DNA of 64,000 nt, taken from positions 68,811,522 through 68,875,521 of the forward strand of contig OX104117.1 of assembly GCA_944474755.1 (NCBI GenBank), given 5' to 3'. Every line of letters begins with the position of its first letter. Position 1 is the first letter of the stretch. The DNA is from Limnoperna fortunei. Taxonomy: Eukaryota; Mollusca; Bivalvia; Mytilida; Modiolidae. The notes beneath the pieces were generated by a model. The model was not told the origin of the DNA, did no database searches, and saw only the letters and a list, made by a program, of their open reading frames with translations. Below are positions 27,725-35,198 of this stretch, piece by piece. The position numbers and the translations under genes were made by a program.

Positions 27725-27921
27725 AAAAGGTAACCAAGGCTGGGGTGGCAATCAGTGAGGATTTGGAAAGGAAATTGGGTGGTGCAAACGAACTCGCATG
27801 TGAAGGGATTGATAGAGAAGGTATACGAGGGATCGACTGCCTCCTAAAAAAAAAAAAGAAAAAAAAAATGAAAAAATTTAGTTTAGAAACATTGAAAGAT
27901 AGGGTATATATATATAAATGA
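27700..27921 (+). CDS. Small possible ORF overlapping the polymerase start
   Basis: A 73-codon frame starts within the hairpin and ends with a TGA overlapping the polymerase ATG (ATGA). Its middle section has ordinary amino-acid composition, but a 17-nt near-pure A tract encodes a run of lysines near the end. No promoter motif precedes it and no relative is known. It may be noncoding leader. Confidence 0.2.
   Translation: MGDFLIGKKKVTKAGVAISEDLERKLGGANELACEGIDREGIRGIDCLLKKKKKKKMKKFSLETLKDRVYIYK
27895..27906 (+). promoter_or_regulatory. Early-type promoter motif AAAGATAGGGTA (polymerase)
   Basis: AAAGATAGGGTA is followed by TATATATATAAATG, whose last three bases are the polymerase start codon. 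The similarity to the inverted-repeat copies continues into the coding region (ATGAA..CTGAAAC). Confidence 0.6.
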
Positions 27922-30900
27922 ACACTGAAACTATTGAGATGTCGGTGGGGCGAGTCCAACGAACCTGCGGAGCACCCTTGAAAAGGAAGAAAGGTCAGTT
28001 CTGCAGAAGCAAACCGGGTAGAAATGGTCTTTGCTGGAGACATACCCATAACACCCCACAGCAAGACGAAGATGATCAGCCGATTGGGGGTAAGTTCCGG
28101 GTAGTTGAAACCGTCCGGAAGCTTCGTGAAATTGCTAAAGAGGAGGGGTTGAGGGGGTACAGTAGGAAGAATAAGACTGCCTTGGTGAGACTCATTGAAT
28201 CGTCCACAGGTCGACGGTTCATTCGTCAAGAGGTGCTCAACAAGAAACAGCTCATGGCTATGGCTAGGCGAAGGGGGATTACCAAATACTCGAAACTGAG
28301 AAAGGAGGAATTAGTAGAGAGGGTGAAACAGAGCCTTGAAGATGCCGGGCATGAGATCGATGTGCAGGATAAGCGAGAGGCGTTGGGGGGAGTGTTCGGC
28401 ACAGTGATCATCAAACCTCTGAAGAAGCACGACGTCGAGACGTTTATTCAAGTGAGCTGGGAACCCATTCGAAATACGATTGCAGCAGGTCTAGCAGAGA
28501 AGAAGGGGTTGAAAGTGGAACTAGTCCTCAAGGTGGAGATGGTGAAGATCAACCCCACGAATCCAGGTGAGAACGAGAATACTGATACATATTTCCGATC
28601 CGCCGTATTCACCATCACTGAGTCGGTAGATTTGGATCAGGCGATAGCACAGATGATGGACAAGATCAAGGAGAGCATGGCGAATTTCCAGGAAAATGGA
28701 AGTGGGTGGACCTTTGGACGCATTGAGAATATGGAAATTCAACTGAACGAATTCAAGCCACTGGCCGGCAGCTCTTACATACCCCTCCCCAAGAAGCTTG
28801 CGAGCAAAAAGGCAATCGTGAACGTGCAGAACGATGATCAGGAATGCTTTCGATGGGCAATCCTCTCGGCGCTGCACCACGACGAGGTGGATCAGAAGCA
28901 TGCTAACCGCGTGGGCCAGTATGCAAGGTGGAAGGATGAACTAAGGTTCGATACGATAGAATTCCCAGTCTCACTCCGGGCGATTGATAAGTTCGAGAGA
29001 CTTAACGAAGGGATCAAGGTGAACGTCTTTGGGTTCGAGAATAAGAAGAATGAAGGCGTCTACCCGCTGAGGATATCCAATAGTGATCACACCGGAGCGA
29101 AGCATGTGGACCTCATGCTATTGGGGGATGAAGAGACAAAACACTACAGTTGGGTAAAGAACCTCTCACGACTCTTGACGGCGCAGGTGACCAAGCATGA
29201 TGGGGAAGCTTACTTCTGCCGCCGGTGCCTAAACCATTTCACCCGGCAAGATCTCCTGGACCGTCACATGGAATACTGCAACCAGAAGCAGGCAGTAAAA
29301 GTCGAGATGCCGGACGAAGGAAGTAAGGTCAGTTTCAAGAACCATGCCCGGTCGATGAAAGTACCATTCGTGGTCTACGCCGATTTCGAGTGCTTCACAA
29401 CCAAAGTGAAGATGGAAGAGGAACCCGCGGTAGGTGGAGCTACCAAAATCCTCCAGAAGCACATACCATCGGGGTTCTGCTACTACATCAAGTGCTTCGA
29501 CGAGACCGTATACGCAAAGAAACCGGTGATTTACACCATGCAGCAGGAAGGAGAAGACGTGGCCCAGATTTTTGTGGATCGGTTGACGAAAGACGTCCGT
29601 GACATCTACCAACAGAACGACTTCAAGAAGCCCATGGTGATGACAGAGGAGGACAAGAAAGCATTCGAGGAAACCACCCACTGCACCATCTGCCACCAAG
29701 AGCTCGGCGAGGACAAAGTGAAGGACCACTGCCACTTCACAGGTAAGTTCAGAGGGGCAGCCCATAGCGACTGCAATCTGAACTTCAAGGCATCCAAATT
29801 CGTCCCCGTGATTTTCCATAACTTGGCGGGGTATGACAGTCACCTCTTCATCAAGAACCTGGGCAGAACCGAAGGTAAGATCGACTGTATCCCCAACACG
29901 GAAGAGCGCTACATCTCCTTCACGAAGAGCGTACCGATTGGAGAGTACAAGGATAAGAAAGGAAAGACGAAGGCGCAATACCTATACTTGCGCTTCATTG
30001 ACAGCTTCAAATTCATGAATGCCAGACTCCAGAGCCTAGTCGAGGCAACGCCGGTCGAGGCATTCACCGACATGCGGCGAGAATTTGGTGCAGTGCCAAT
30101 GAACCCCGAGCTCTTCAAGGTGGGCGAGTTCACGTCGGAGAATGGTCGAAACATTACCCTACGCGAGGTCATCGACCGACAGAAACTGGAGTACATCGTG
30201 ACGCATCCGGAAGAGTATGAACTTGGGAGTCGATACATCAAGGGGCAGAAGCTCGAAAAGAATGCCCAACTGACGTTATTGCAAGATTACCTGGATCGCA
30301 CCAACGCTCTGGGTGAATGCCCCATGCGATACTACCAGCGGAACGGTTTCGGAAGATACTGGACCAGCGAGAAGATTGGTCTGCAGAATATGAGTCGCCG
30401 CATCCGCCATACCCTCTGCGCAGACCACATGATCGATATCGACATGAAGAACGCTCACCCAACCCTACTCTCATGGTACTGCCATGAAAACGGCATTGAG
30501 TGTACCGGGCTCGATGCTTACATTGCCAACCGGGAGAAACTGACCGCAGATCTGATGGTCTACAAAAGGATCACGCGGGACGAAGCCAAGACTACCTTCC
30601 TAGCCATCATTAACGGGAAGGAGATCGGACTGGAGGAGGATGCACCCGCTTGGTTCAAGGAGTACTATGAGGGAATGAGAACTATCATGGAGGAGGTGAC
30701 CAAGCTGAACCCGGACCTACATAAGCTTGCCTGCGAATCCAAGGCAAGGCGACTCACAGACTACAACATCAAGGGAACCACCGTGAATTACGTCATGTGC
30801 TCCCTGGAAAACAAGGCCTTGATGGCAGCCTTCGATTACCTGACTGAACAAGGAATCGAAGTGGGAGCGCTCGTTTTTGATGGATTGATGATTCACAAGA

Positions 30901-32750
30901 ACGAGATGACGCACACCAGACTGACTGAAATCCTCCAAGGCTGCAGCGAGAAGGTGAAGCAGGTCGTTGGAGCGGACATTACCTTCACAGTCAAAGAGAT
31001 GGATGAAGGATATGACATACCACTCACGGCGAAAGGGCAGAAGGACGGCAATCTGGATCTACTGCTACGTAAGGGGGTATATCCATACGATTACATGGAT
31101 AAGTTTGAGAGACTCCAGGACCCCCAACTACCGGCGAAGAAGGACTTCTATAGCGCGCTCACGAAGGAAGACATCAGTGACGCTGATTATGCCCATGCTC
31201 AGAAGGTCTGGAGGGATTGGGGAATCTCGACCATGCGGGAGTATCACGACCTATACTTGAAGACGGACGTGATCTTACTCGCTGATGTTTTCGAGAACTT
31301 CCGCAACATCTGCCTGAAGCACTATGGACTCGACCCGGCGCACTACTACACCGCACCAGGGCTTGCCTATGATGCAGCACTCAAGGTCAGCGACGTCCAA
31401 CTAGATCTGATCTCCGATCCTGATATGTTACTCATGATCGAAAAGGGCATCCGAGGAGGACTCACTATGGCGTCAAAGAGATATGCCCGAGCGAACAATC
31501 CCTACGTGACGGGGCACGACCCAAGTAAGCCAACCAACTACCTCATGTACCTGGATGCGAACAACCTCTACGGATGGGCGATGATGCGAACTCTACCCAC
31601 GGGAGACTTCAAGTGGACGGACCCCTCGGAGGTTCCAGACCTTAGCACGATCGGAGAGGAGGATGCAAAGGGCTACATCCTGGAAGTGGATCTCGAGTAC
31701 CCCAGGGGGCTCCACGACCATCATAACGATTACCCTCTGGCGCCGGAGTCTGTGGAGATCAATGGAGTAAGAAAACTGGTGGCCAACCTCCACGACCGGG
31801 AGAAATACGTGGTTCACTATGTGAATCTGAAGAAGTACCTCGCCAGGGGGATGAAGCTGAAGAAAATTCATCGAGCCATTCAGTTCACGCAAAGCCCCTG
31901 GTTGAAGAAGTACGTCGAGAAGAATACGGAGTGCCGGGCTGCTGCTGCCACCACCTTCGAGAAAGAGTTCTTCAAACTCATGAACAATGCCGTGTTCGGG
32001 AAAACCATGGAGAACATTCGGAACAGGGTGGACGTGCGACTAGTCAACAGTGAGAAGGTAGCCAGGAAATTGGTAGCGAGACCCAACTTCAAGCGCAGGA
32101 CGGTGTTCAACGCGGATCTGGCTGCAGTGCATCTACATCGCACGAAACTGGTCTTCGACAAACCAATCTACCTTGGATTCTCCATTCTCGAGCTATCGAA
32201 GACATTGATGACCGACTTCGTCTACGATTACCTCAAGCCAACGTACGGTGACCGGGCCAGCATCTGCTACACCGACACGGACAGCTTGATCTGTGACATT
32301 CAGACGGCTGACGTATACAAAGATATGGCGACGAGCGCACATCAGTGGTTCGATACCTCCAACTACGCTGCGAACCATGCCTCCGGGATCCCAGCCGACG
32401 TGAACAAGAAGGTGATCGGCATGTTCAAGGATGAGTGCGCAGGCCGACCGATGACTGAGTACGTGGGAATCCGGCCAAAGGCCTATGCATTCAAAGTAGA
32501 TTTTGAGGAGCATAAGAGAGCCAAAGGCGTGAAGAAGAGTGTGGTTGAGTCTGAACTGACCTTCGTGGACTACAAGCAGTGCCTAGACACCGGCAAGGAG
32601 ACGTACCGCTCGATGAACCTCATCCGAAACCGGCTCCATCAGATATTCACCATGGCCTATTGCAAGAAATCTCTCTCAGCCAACGATGATAAGCGACACA
32701 TTCTGCCTGACGGGGTCCACACCCTCGCGCACGGTCACTATCGAATCTAA
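27918..32750 (+). CDS. polB: Protein-primed family B DNA polymerase with a nested superfamily-A-like domain
   Basis: This is the replicative polymerase of the element, 1610 residues against roughly 1,000-1,300 for usual Polinton enzymes. In order: a Cys/His motif (C17, C29, C39, H42); two SAP-like helix pairs (about 62-95 and 105-138); a CCHC finger (C434, C437, H450, C454); Exo I D489-F-E491; an endonuclease VII-like cluster (C589, C592, D603-H604-C605-H606, C619); Exo II N635..Y639-D640; an inserted block (about 722-1044); Exo III Y1113...D1117; polymerase motif A D1213..LY; motif B near K1353..N1356-N1357..FG; motif C Y1451-T-D1453-T-D1455-S. All catalytic residues of the B-type enzyme are present. 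The start was chosen at the ATG after TATATATATAA; the frame ends inside the next promoter motif. Such enzymes start synthesis from a terminal protein. Confidence 0.95.
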   Translation: MNTETIEMSVGRVQRTCGAPLKRKKGQFCRSKPGRNGLCWRHTHNTPQQDEDDQPIGGKFRVVETVRKLREIAKEEGLRGYSRKNKTALVRLIESSTGRRFIRQEVLNKKQLMAMARRRGITKYSKLRKEELVERVKQSLEDAGHEIDVQDKREALGGVFGTVIIKPLKKHDVETFIQVSWEPIRNTIAAGLAEKKGLKVELVLKVEMVKINPTNPGENENTDTYFRSAVFTITESVDLDQAIAQMMDKIKESMANFQENGSGWTFGRIENMEIQLNEFKPLAGSSYIPLPKKLASKKAIVNVQNDDQECFRWAILSALHHDEVDQKHANRVGQYARWKDELRFDTIEFPVSLRAIDKFERLNEGIKVNVFGFENKKNEGVYPLRISNSDHTGAKHVDLMLLGDEETKHYSWVKNLSRLLTAQVTKHDGEAYFCRRCLNHFTRQDLLDRHMEYCNQKQAVKVEMPDEGSKVSFKNHARSMKVPFVVYADFECFTTKVKMEEEPAVGGATKILQKHIPSGFCYYIKCFDETVYAKKPVIYTMQQEGEDVAQIFVDRLTKDVRDIYQQNDFKKPMVMTEEDKKAFEETTHCTICHQELGEDKVKDHCHFTGKFRGAAHSDCNLNFKASKFVPVIFHNLAGYDSHLFIKNLGRTEGKIDCIPNTEERYISFTKSVPIGEYKDKKGKTKAQYLYLRFIDSFKFMNARLQSLVEATPVEAFTDMRREFGAVPMNPELFKVGEFTSENGRNITLREVIDRQKLEYIVTHPEEYELGSRYIKGQKLEKNAQLTLLQDYLDRTNALGECPMRYYQRNGFGRYWTSEKIGLQNMSRRIRHTLCADHMIDIDMKNAHPTLLSWYCHENGIECTGLDAYIANREKLTADLMVYKRITRDEAKTTFLAIINGKEIGLEEDAPAWFKEYYEGMRTIMEEVTKLNPDLHKLACESKARRLTDYNIKGTTVNYVMCSLENKALMAAFDYLTEQGIEVGALVFDGLMIHKNEMTHTRLTEILQGCSEKVKQVVGADITFTVKEMDEGYDIPLTAKGQKDGNLDLLLRKGVYPYDYMDKFERLQDPQLPAKKDFYSALTKEDISDADYAHAQKVWRDWGISTMREYHDLYLKTDVILLADVFENFRNICLKHYGLDPAHYYTAPGLAYDAALKVSDVQLDLISDPDMLLMIEKGIRGGLTMASKRYARANNPYVTGHDPSKPTNYLMYLDANNLYGWAMMRTLPTGDFKWTDPSEVPDLSTIGEEDAKGYILEVDLEYPRGLHDHHNDYPLAPESVEINGVRKLVANLHDREKYVVHYVNLKKYLARGMKLKKIHRAIQFTQSPWLKKYVEKNTECRAAAATTFEKEFFKLMNNAVFGKTMENIRNRVDVRLVNSEKVARKLVARPNFKRRTVFNADLAAVHLHRTKLVFDKPIYLGFSILELSKTLMTDFVYDYLKPTYGDRASICYTDTDSLICDIQTADVYKDMATSAHQWFDTSNYAANHASGIPADVNKKVIGMFKDECAGRPMTEYVGIRPKAYAFKVDFEEHKRAKGVKKSVVESELTFVDYKQCLDTGKETYRSMNLIRNRLHQIFTMAYCKKSLSANDDKRHILPDGVHTLAHGHYRI
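30090..31040 (+). other. Superfamily-A / TV-Pol-like domain nested in PolB
   Basis: Residues about 725-1040 separate Exo II from Exo III and have no counterpart in the PolB fold. They contain an upstream G.GR...GLQNMSRRIR block (810-830), a motif-A-like D840-I-D842-M-K-N-A-H-P, a motif-B-like R887...K891.......N899-G900 (R and K spaced as in the O helix of family A polymerases, with the G at K+9 as in Taq), and a motif-C-like F-D988-G989. The D.D..NAHP signature is that of TV-Pol, the virophage/transposon polymerase family proposed to have primase-polymerase activity. The assignment is by motif reading; the function inside this protein is inferred. Confidence 0.75.
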
Positions 32751-32757
32751 ATAAATG
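32746..32757 (+). promoter_or_regulatory. Late-type motif TCTAAATAAATG (protease)
   Basis: A variant of the recurrent TATAAATAAATG. It holds the polymerase stop (TAA 32748-32750) and the protease start codon (32755-32757). Confidence 0.6.
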
Positions 32758-33168
32758 AGCAGCGTACGAGTTTACCACTTAACTCTCCCACTCAAACCCC
32801 TCTCAAATGTAGAGCTCGAAGAAGCTGCCTCGGCCCTAGGGATCCATCGATTCAGAGGGGTATTCATGAGAGATGCCCTACCACCAGCGCCACGAGCTAA
32901 TGAATGCGGCATCTTGAACCACGATGACTTCCAAGGTCCTGGAACGCACTGGACCTGCTGGCACAAGCGCGGAGGACTCAAAGTCTACTTCGACTCTTAC
33001 GGTCTGCCTCCGCCCGACGAGATGGTCGACTATCTGCGTCCGAAGATCCAATACAACACTGATGAGCTGCAGCATCGCGGGGACGTGGTGTGCGGTCACT
33101 TTTGTCTATACGTACTGAAGATGCTGTCGGAGGGTAGATCGTTCGACGACGTGATATTCTCACTATAA
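32755..33168 (+). CDS. Adenain-like capsid maturation protease
   Basis: A 137-residue cysteine protease of the adenovirus protease/Ulp1 fold, expected to cleave capsid precursor proteins during virion maturation. Visible catalytic elements: H65 in GTHW, D80 in VYFDSYG, Q106 in DELQ and C113 in VCGHF. The spacing fits adenain, where the nucleophile is the first cysteine of a CG.FC block. It is somewhat shorter than adenovirus protease (about 200 residues), as usual in Polintons. It lies 4 bp after the polymerase stop and is followed by the fibre-like gene with the same spacing. Both junctions are TATAAATAAATG-type motifs. Confidence 0.9.
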   Translation: MSSVRVYHLTLPLKPLSNVELEEAASALGIHRFRGVFMRDALPPAPRANECGILNHDDFQGPGTHWTCWHKRGGLKVYFDSYGLPPPDEMVDYLRPKIQYNTDELQHRGDVVCGHFCLYVLKMLSEGRSFDDVIFSL

Positions 33169-33175
33169 ATAAATG
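33164..33175 (+). promoter_or_regulatory. Late-type motif TATAAATAAATG (fibre-like gene)
   Basis: The motif contains the protease stop TAA (33166-33168) and ends with the next start codon (33173-33175). Confidence 0.7.
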
Positions 33176-33652
33176 GACAAATTCGGATCTCACTCGAGAA
33201 AACGCGCATTGGTCTGGTCCCATGATCTCGATATGAACGACAACCGCATCACAGGCCTGGGGGCACCGCGAGAGGGGTCGGACGCTGCGACGAGGCACTG
33301 GGTCAATCTGCAATTGAAAGAGGGTCAGAAGGATATCGCTGAGCTCGCGGCAAAGATCGACAAGGTCTTGAAAGTGCTCGAGGATAAGGAGAAACGCTTG
33401 AATGGCATCGAGAAAGACGTGGCAAAGTGCCTGCCCACGATCGGTGGTAAGATGACCGGCGCGATAGATATGCAGGGCCATGCTATTCGTAACCTTCCCG
33501 AGGGAACCGACTCCAAGGATCCCGTGACGAATGGTTGGTATGCAAAGAACTGGCAGGATTTAGCCTTAACCATGCAGGAGAAGATAAACGCTGTAGAATC
33601 TAGATATAAAACCCTCGAAAAGCAGATGGCTGATAAGCAGGAAAAAGATTGA
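33173..33652 (+). CDS. Fibre-like coiled-coil protein with two phage-fibre-type motifs
   Basis: The product has 159 residues. Two copies of an LDM....I..L..P..G.DAAT..W(V/Y) motif (about 19-44 and 97-124) flank a predicted coiled coil (about 45-85); a second coil runs from 128 to the end. The motif is familiar from trimeric tail fibres and fibre shafts of phages and is seen in some Polinton proteins. A trimeric virion projection or attachment protein is a reasonable inference but is not proven. The gene follows the protease at 4 bp and ends convergently with the integrase. Confidence 0.6.
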   Translation: MDKFGSHSRKRALVWSHDLDMNDNRITGLGAPREGSDAATRHWVNLQLKEGQKDIAELAAKIDKVLKVLEDKEKRLNGIEKDVAKCLPTIGGKMTGAIDMQGHAIRNLPEGTDSKDPVTNGWYAKNWQDLALTMQEKINAVESRYKTLEKQMADKQEKD

Positions 33653-33724
33653 AATTCTTGAAAAGTACGTGAAGTTAAGCCTCCTACTCTCGGCAGGATC
33701 GGTTGACCCCTCCTCCGCTTCTCT

Positions 33725-33744
33725 AGTCCCCCACTCCAGGGACT
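33725..33744. terminator. Hairpin between convergent fibre-like and integrase genes
   Basis: AGTCCC (33725-33730) and GGGACT (33739-33744) form a 6-bp stem with an 8-nt loop in the gap between two convergent genes. A terminator role is inferred from position. Confidence 0.35.
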
Positions 33745-33758
33745 GGAAAATCGAAGGA

Positions 33759-34697
33759 CTATTGGAGCTCGGAAGCCTTTACCCATGAATTGAACGTCTT
33801 GGGATAGCCTCGCCATTTGACGTAGACTTCCCGTTCTCCTTGCCGGGTGCGTCGCCGCAAGATCTTTTCGATGCGAAAGAGTTCTTGGGTGGTCTTCTGG
33901 AGCTCAGGCTCGTAGAAAGATCCCTGAATCTCCTCGTCGTTGAGGTCCTTGAGACGATACGTGGGCGGTTGCGTTCCTAAGACCGTGGATACGGTGAAGA
34001 CTTCTTCGGTCCAGCGCGGAGTATATCCTTTCTCGAACACGCCCTTCTTCTTGGTGATTCGAACCTTATCGCCAACCTTGAATCGCGGTGGTTGCATGGG
34101 AGGGAGATCTCCGTAAAGGTTCCAGAAGACTTTGGTTTCGTTCTCCTTCTGACTGGCGGCAGTGGGAGTCATCTTGATGGAGCGGTGCTTGGTGGTATTA
34201 TATTGATGAACCAGATCGCTAAGCACATCGATATAGGTTCGCGTGGAGTTGGCGGAAAAGTACTTGAACATCTTCTCCTTCATGGTGCGGTTCCAACGCT
34301 CCACGACGCTCGACTTCTCTTCGTTTTCGGTGGAGTAGAGCTCGACGTCATGCTTATGGAGAAGCCCCTTCACCTCCTTGTTGTAGAATTCCGTTCCTTT
34401 GTCCGTCCATAGCTTCTTAGGGATGCGAGACTTGAAGACCGCTTGGAAGGCGTCGCGCACTGTAGTCCCCTTCTTATCCCTGAGCGGCACTAGCCACCCA
34501 TACTTGGAGAAGACATCGATGATGCTCAGGATGAACTTATGGCCTTTGTTGTCTCGGGAAAAGGCACTCATATCCACGAGATCGGCCGCCCAGGTTGCAT
34601 CTATTCCACCCACCACCACGCGACGCTTCTGAAATTTGCGGCGGATTGGCTTGTGCAGTTCCTCGGCTAGTTCGTCCGACCAAACGAGGGGTTTTTT
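33759..34697 (-). CDS. int: DDE integrase with C-terminal chromodomain; frame lacks its own ATG
   Basis: This retroviral-type integrase inserts the element into host DNA and explains the 6-bp duplication. Catalytic residues: first D in W.ADLVDM (codon 34581-34583), second D in WTDKG (34401-34403) and E in VVERW (34299-34301), a D-x33-E spacing. An SH3-like region follows (FKVGDKVRI) and the C-terminus is a chromodomain (EKIL..R......YVKWRGYP...NSW), which may guide targeting to chromatin. The frame is open from 34697, just after a TAA, and its first ATG falls after the first catalytic D. Normal initiation would therefore lose catalysis. The phospholipase frame overlaps in the 0 frame with a slippery heptamer at the junction. 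A plain indel in the A8 tract is the alternative. Confidence 0.9.
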   Translation of the reverse strand, partial: KKPLVWSDELAEELHKPIRRKFQKRRVVVGGIDATWAADLVDMSAFSRDNKGHKFILSIIDVFSKYGWLVPLRDKKGTTVRDAFQAVFKSRIPKKLWTDKGTEFYNKEVKGLLHKHDVELYSTENEEKSSVVERWNRTMKEKMFKYFSANSTRTYIDVLSDLVHQYNTTKHRSIKMTPTAASQKENETKVFWNLYGDLPPMQPPRFKVGDKVRITKKKGVFEKGYTPRWTEEVFTVSTVLGTQPPTYRLKDLNDEEIQGSFYEPELQKTTQELFRIEKILRRRTRQGEREVYVKWRGYPKTFNSWVKASELQ

Positions 34698-35182
34698 TTA
34701 ACCCCCAATCCAAATCGCGCTTTGGTACCGATGATGGGCTTGACGATGCTACGGTCCAGACGTTCGCGTGCGGTGGGGTCGGAAATGGCATCGAGGGAGG
34801 CCAGCATGGTCGCATCGCAGATGGAGTTACGCGAGGCCGTGTCCTTATGCTTGGCGTAGCAGAGATCGTGGTGATACGCAGCCTCATCCACTCGATTGAT
34901 GGGTTTCGACCAATCCTTGGGGGTACCATCGGCGTTCAGCCGCTTGGCGAGGTTGGTCCCAGGTCCGGTGAAATTGTGGCCTGGAAGGTGCATCTCTATG
35001 GGTAGTCGGTTGATCAGGTGGTTCATGAACCCAGTACCCTCCACGGACCGGATGAACTGAGATTTCCTAGAACCGCATACGGCGCAGATACCCACCTTCC
35101 TCCGTCGTCCGTTGCTGGTCGGGATCACTCCGCGGCTATTCGTCTCGGTCTTCGTTTTGCACTTCAAACAGTACATTCCCAT
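34667..35182 (-). CDS. Zinc-ribbon (DUF5679-like) plus phospholipase A2-like protein
   Basis: The product has 171 residues. The N-terminus is a zinc ribbon (C5, C8, C33, C36: YCLKCKTKTE...CAVCG) typical of a small Polinton protein family. The second part has the parvovirus VP1-type phospholipase A2 signature: calcium loop GPGT (73-76) and catalytic H105-D106 in AAYHHDLCY. In parvoviruses this activity breaches endosomal membranes, and a similar entry role is inferred here. Relatives usually end soon after the K.RFG.G block; here the frame runs into the integrase region and ends at TAG 34667-34669. It is divergent from the ATPase, with start codons 13 bp apart across an AT palindrome. Confidence 0.82.
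   Translation of the reverse strand: MGMYCLKCKTKTETNSRGVIPTSNGRRRKVGICAVCGSRKSQFIRSVEGTGFMNHLINRLPIEMHLPGHNFTGPGTNLAKRLNADGTPKDWSKPINRVDEAAYHHDLCYAKHKDTASRNSICDATMLASLDAISDPTARERLDRSIVKPIIGTKARFGLGVKKNPSFGRTN
34689..34699 (-). promoter_or_regulatory. Candidate -1 frameshift site A_AAA_AAC
   Basis: An A8 tract on the minus strand followed by CCCC is read in the phospholipase frame as AAA AAA AAC. This places the classic slippery heptamer A_AAA_AAC in register. A -1 shift enters the integrase frame directly. A short CCTCG/CGAGG pairing (34685-34689 with 34661-34665) lies just downstream. Function is inferred. Confidence 0.5.
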
Positions 35183-35198
35183 TTATATATATAAAATG
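35180..35198. promoter_or_regulatory. Bidirectional palindromic TATA start region
   Basis: ATTTATATATATAAAAT separates the two divergent ATGs (minus-strand ATG 35180-35182, plus-strand ATG 35196-35198). Each start codon is preceded by TATATAAA on its own strand, so one near-palindromic box could serve both genes. Confidence 0.6.

Noticed and set aside
29229..29978. Long minus-strand frame of 249 codons inside the polymerase
   Set aside because: It is antisense to well-conserved PolB motifs and shows no family features of its own.
30090..31040. The polymerase insert as an intein or intron
   Set aside because: The boundaries lack intein splice residues (Cys/Ser start, His-Asn end) and lie in a variable linker, not a conserved motif. 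The block is open in frame with no GT/AG pair that would remove it cleanly, and it has its own polymerase-like motifs.
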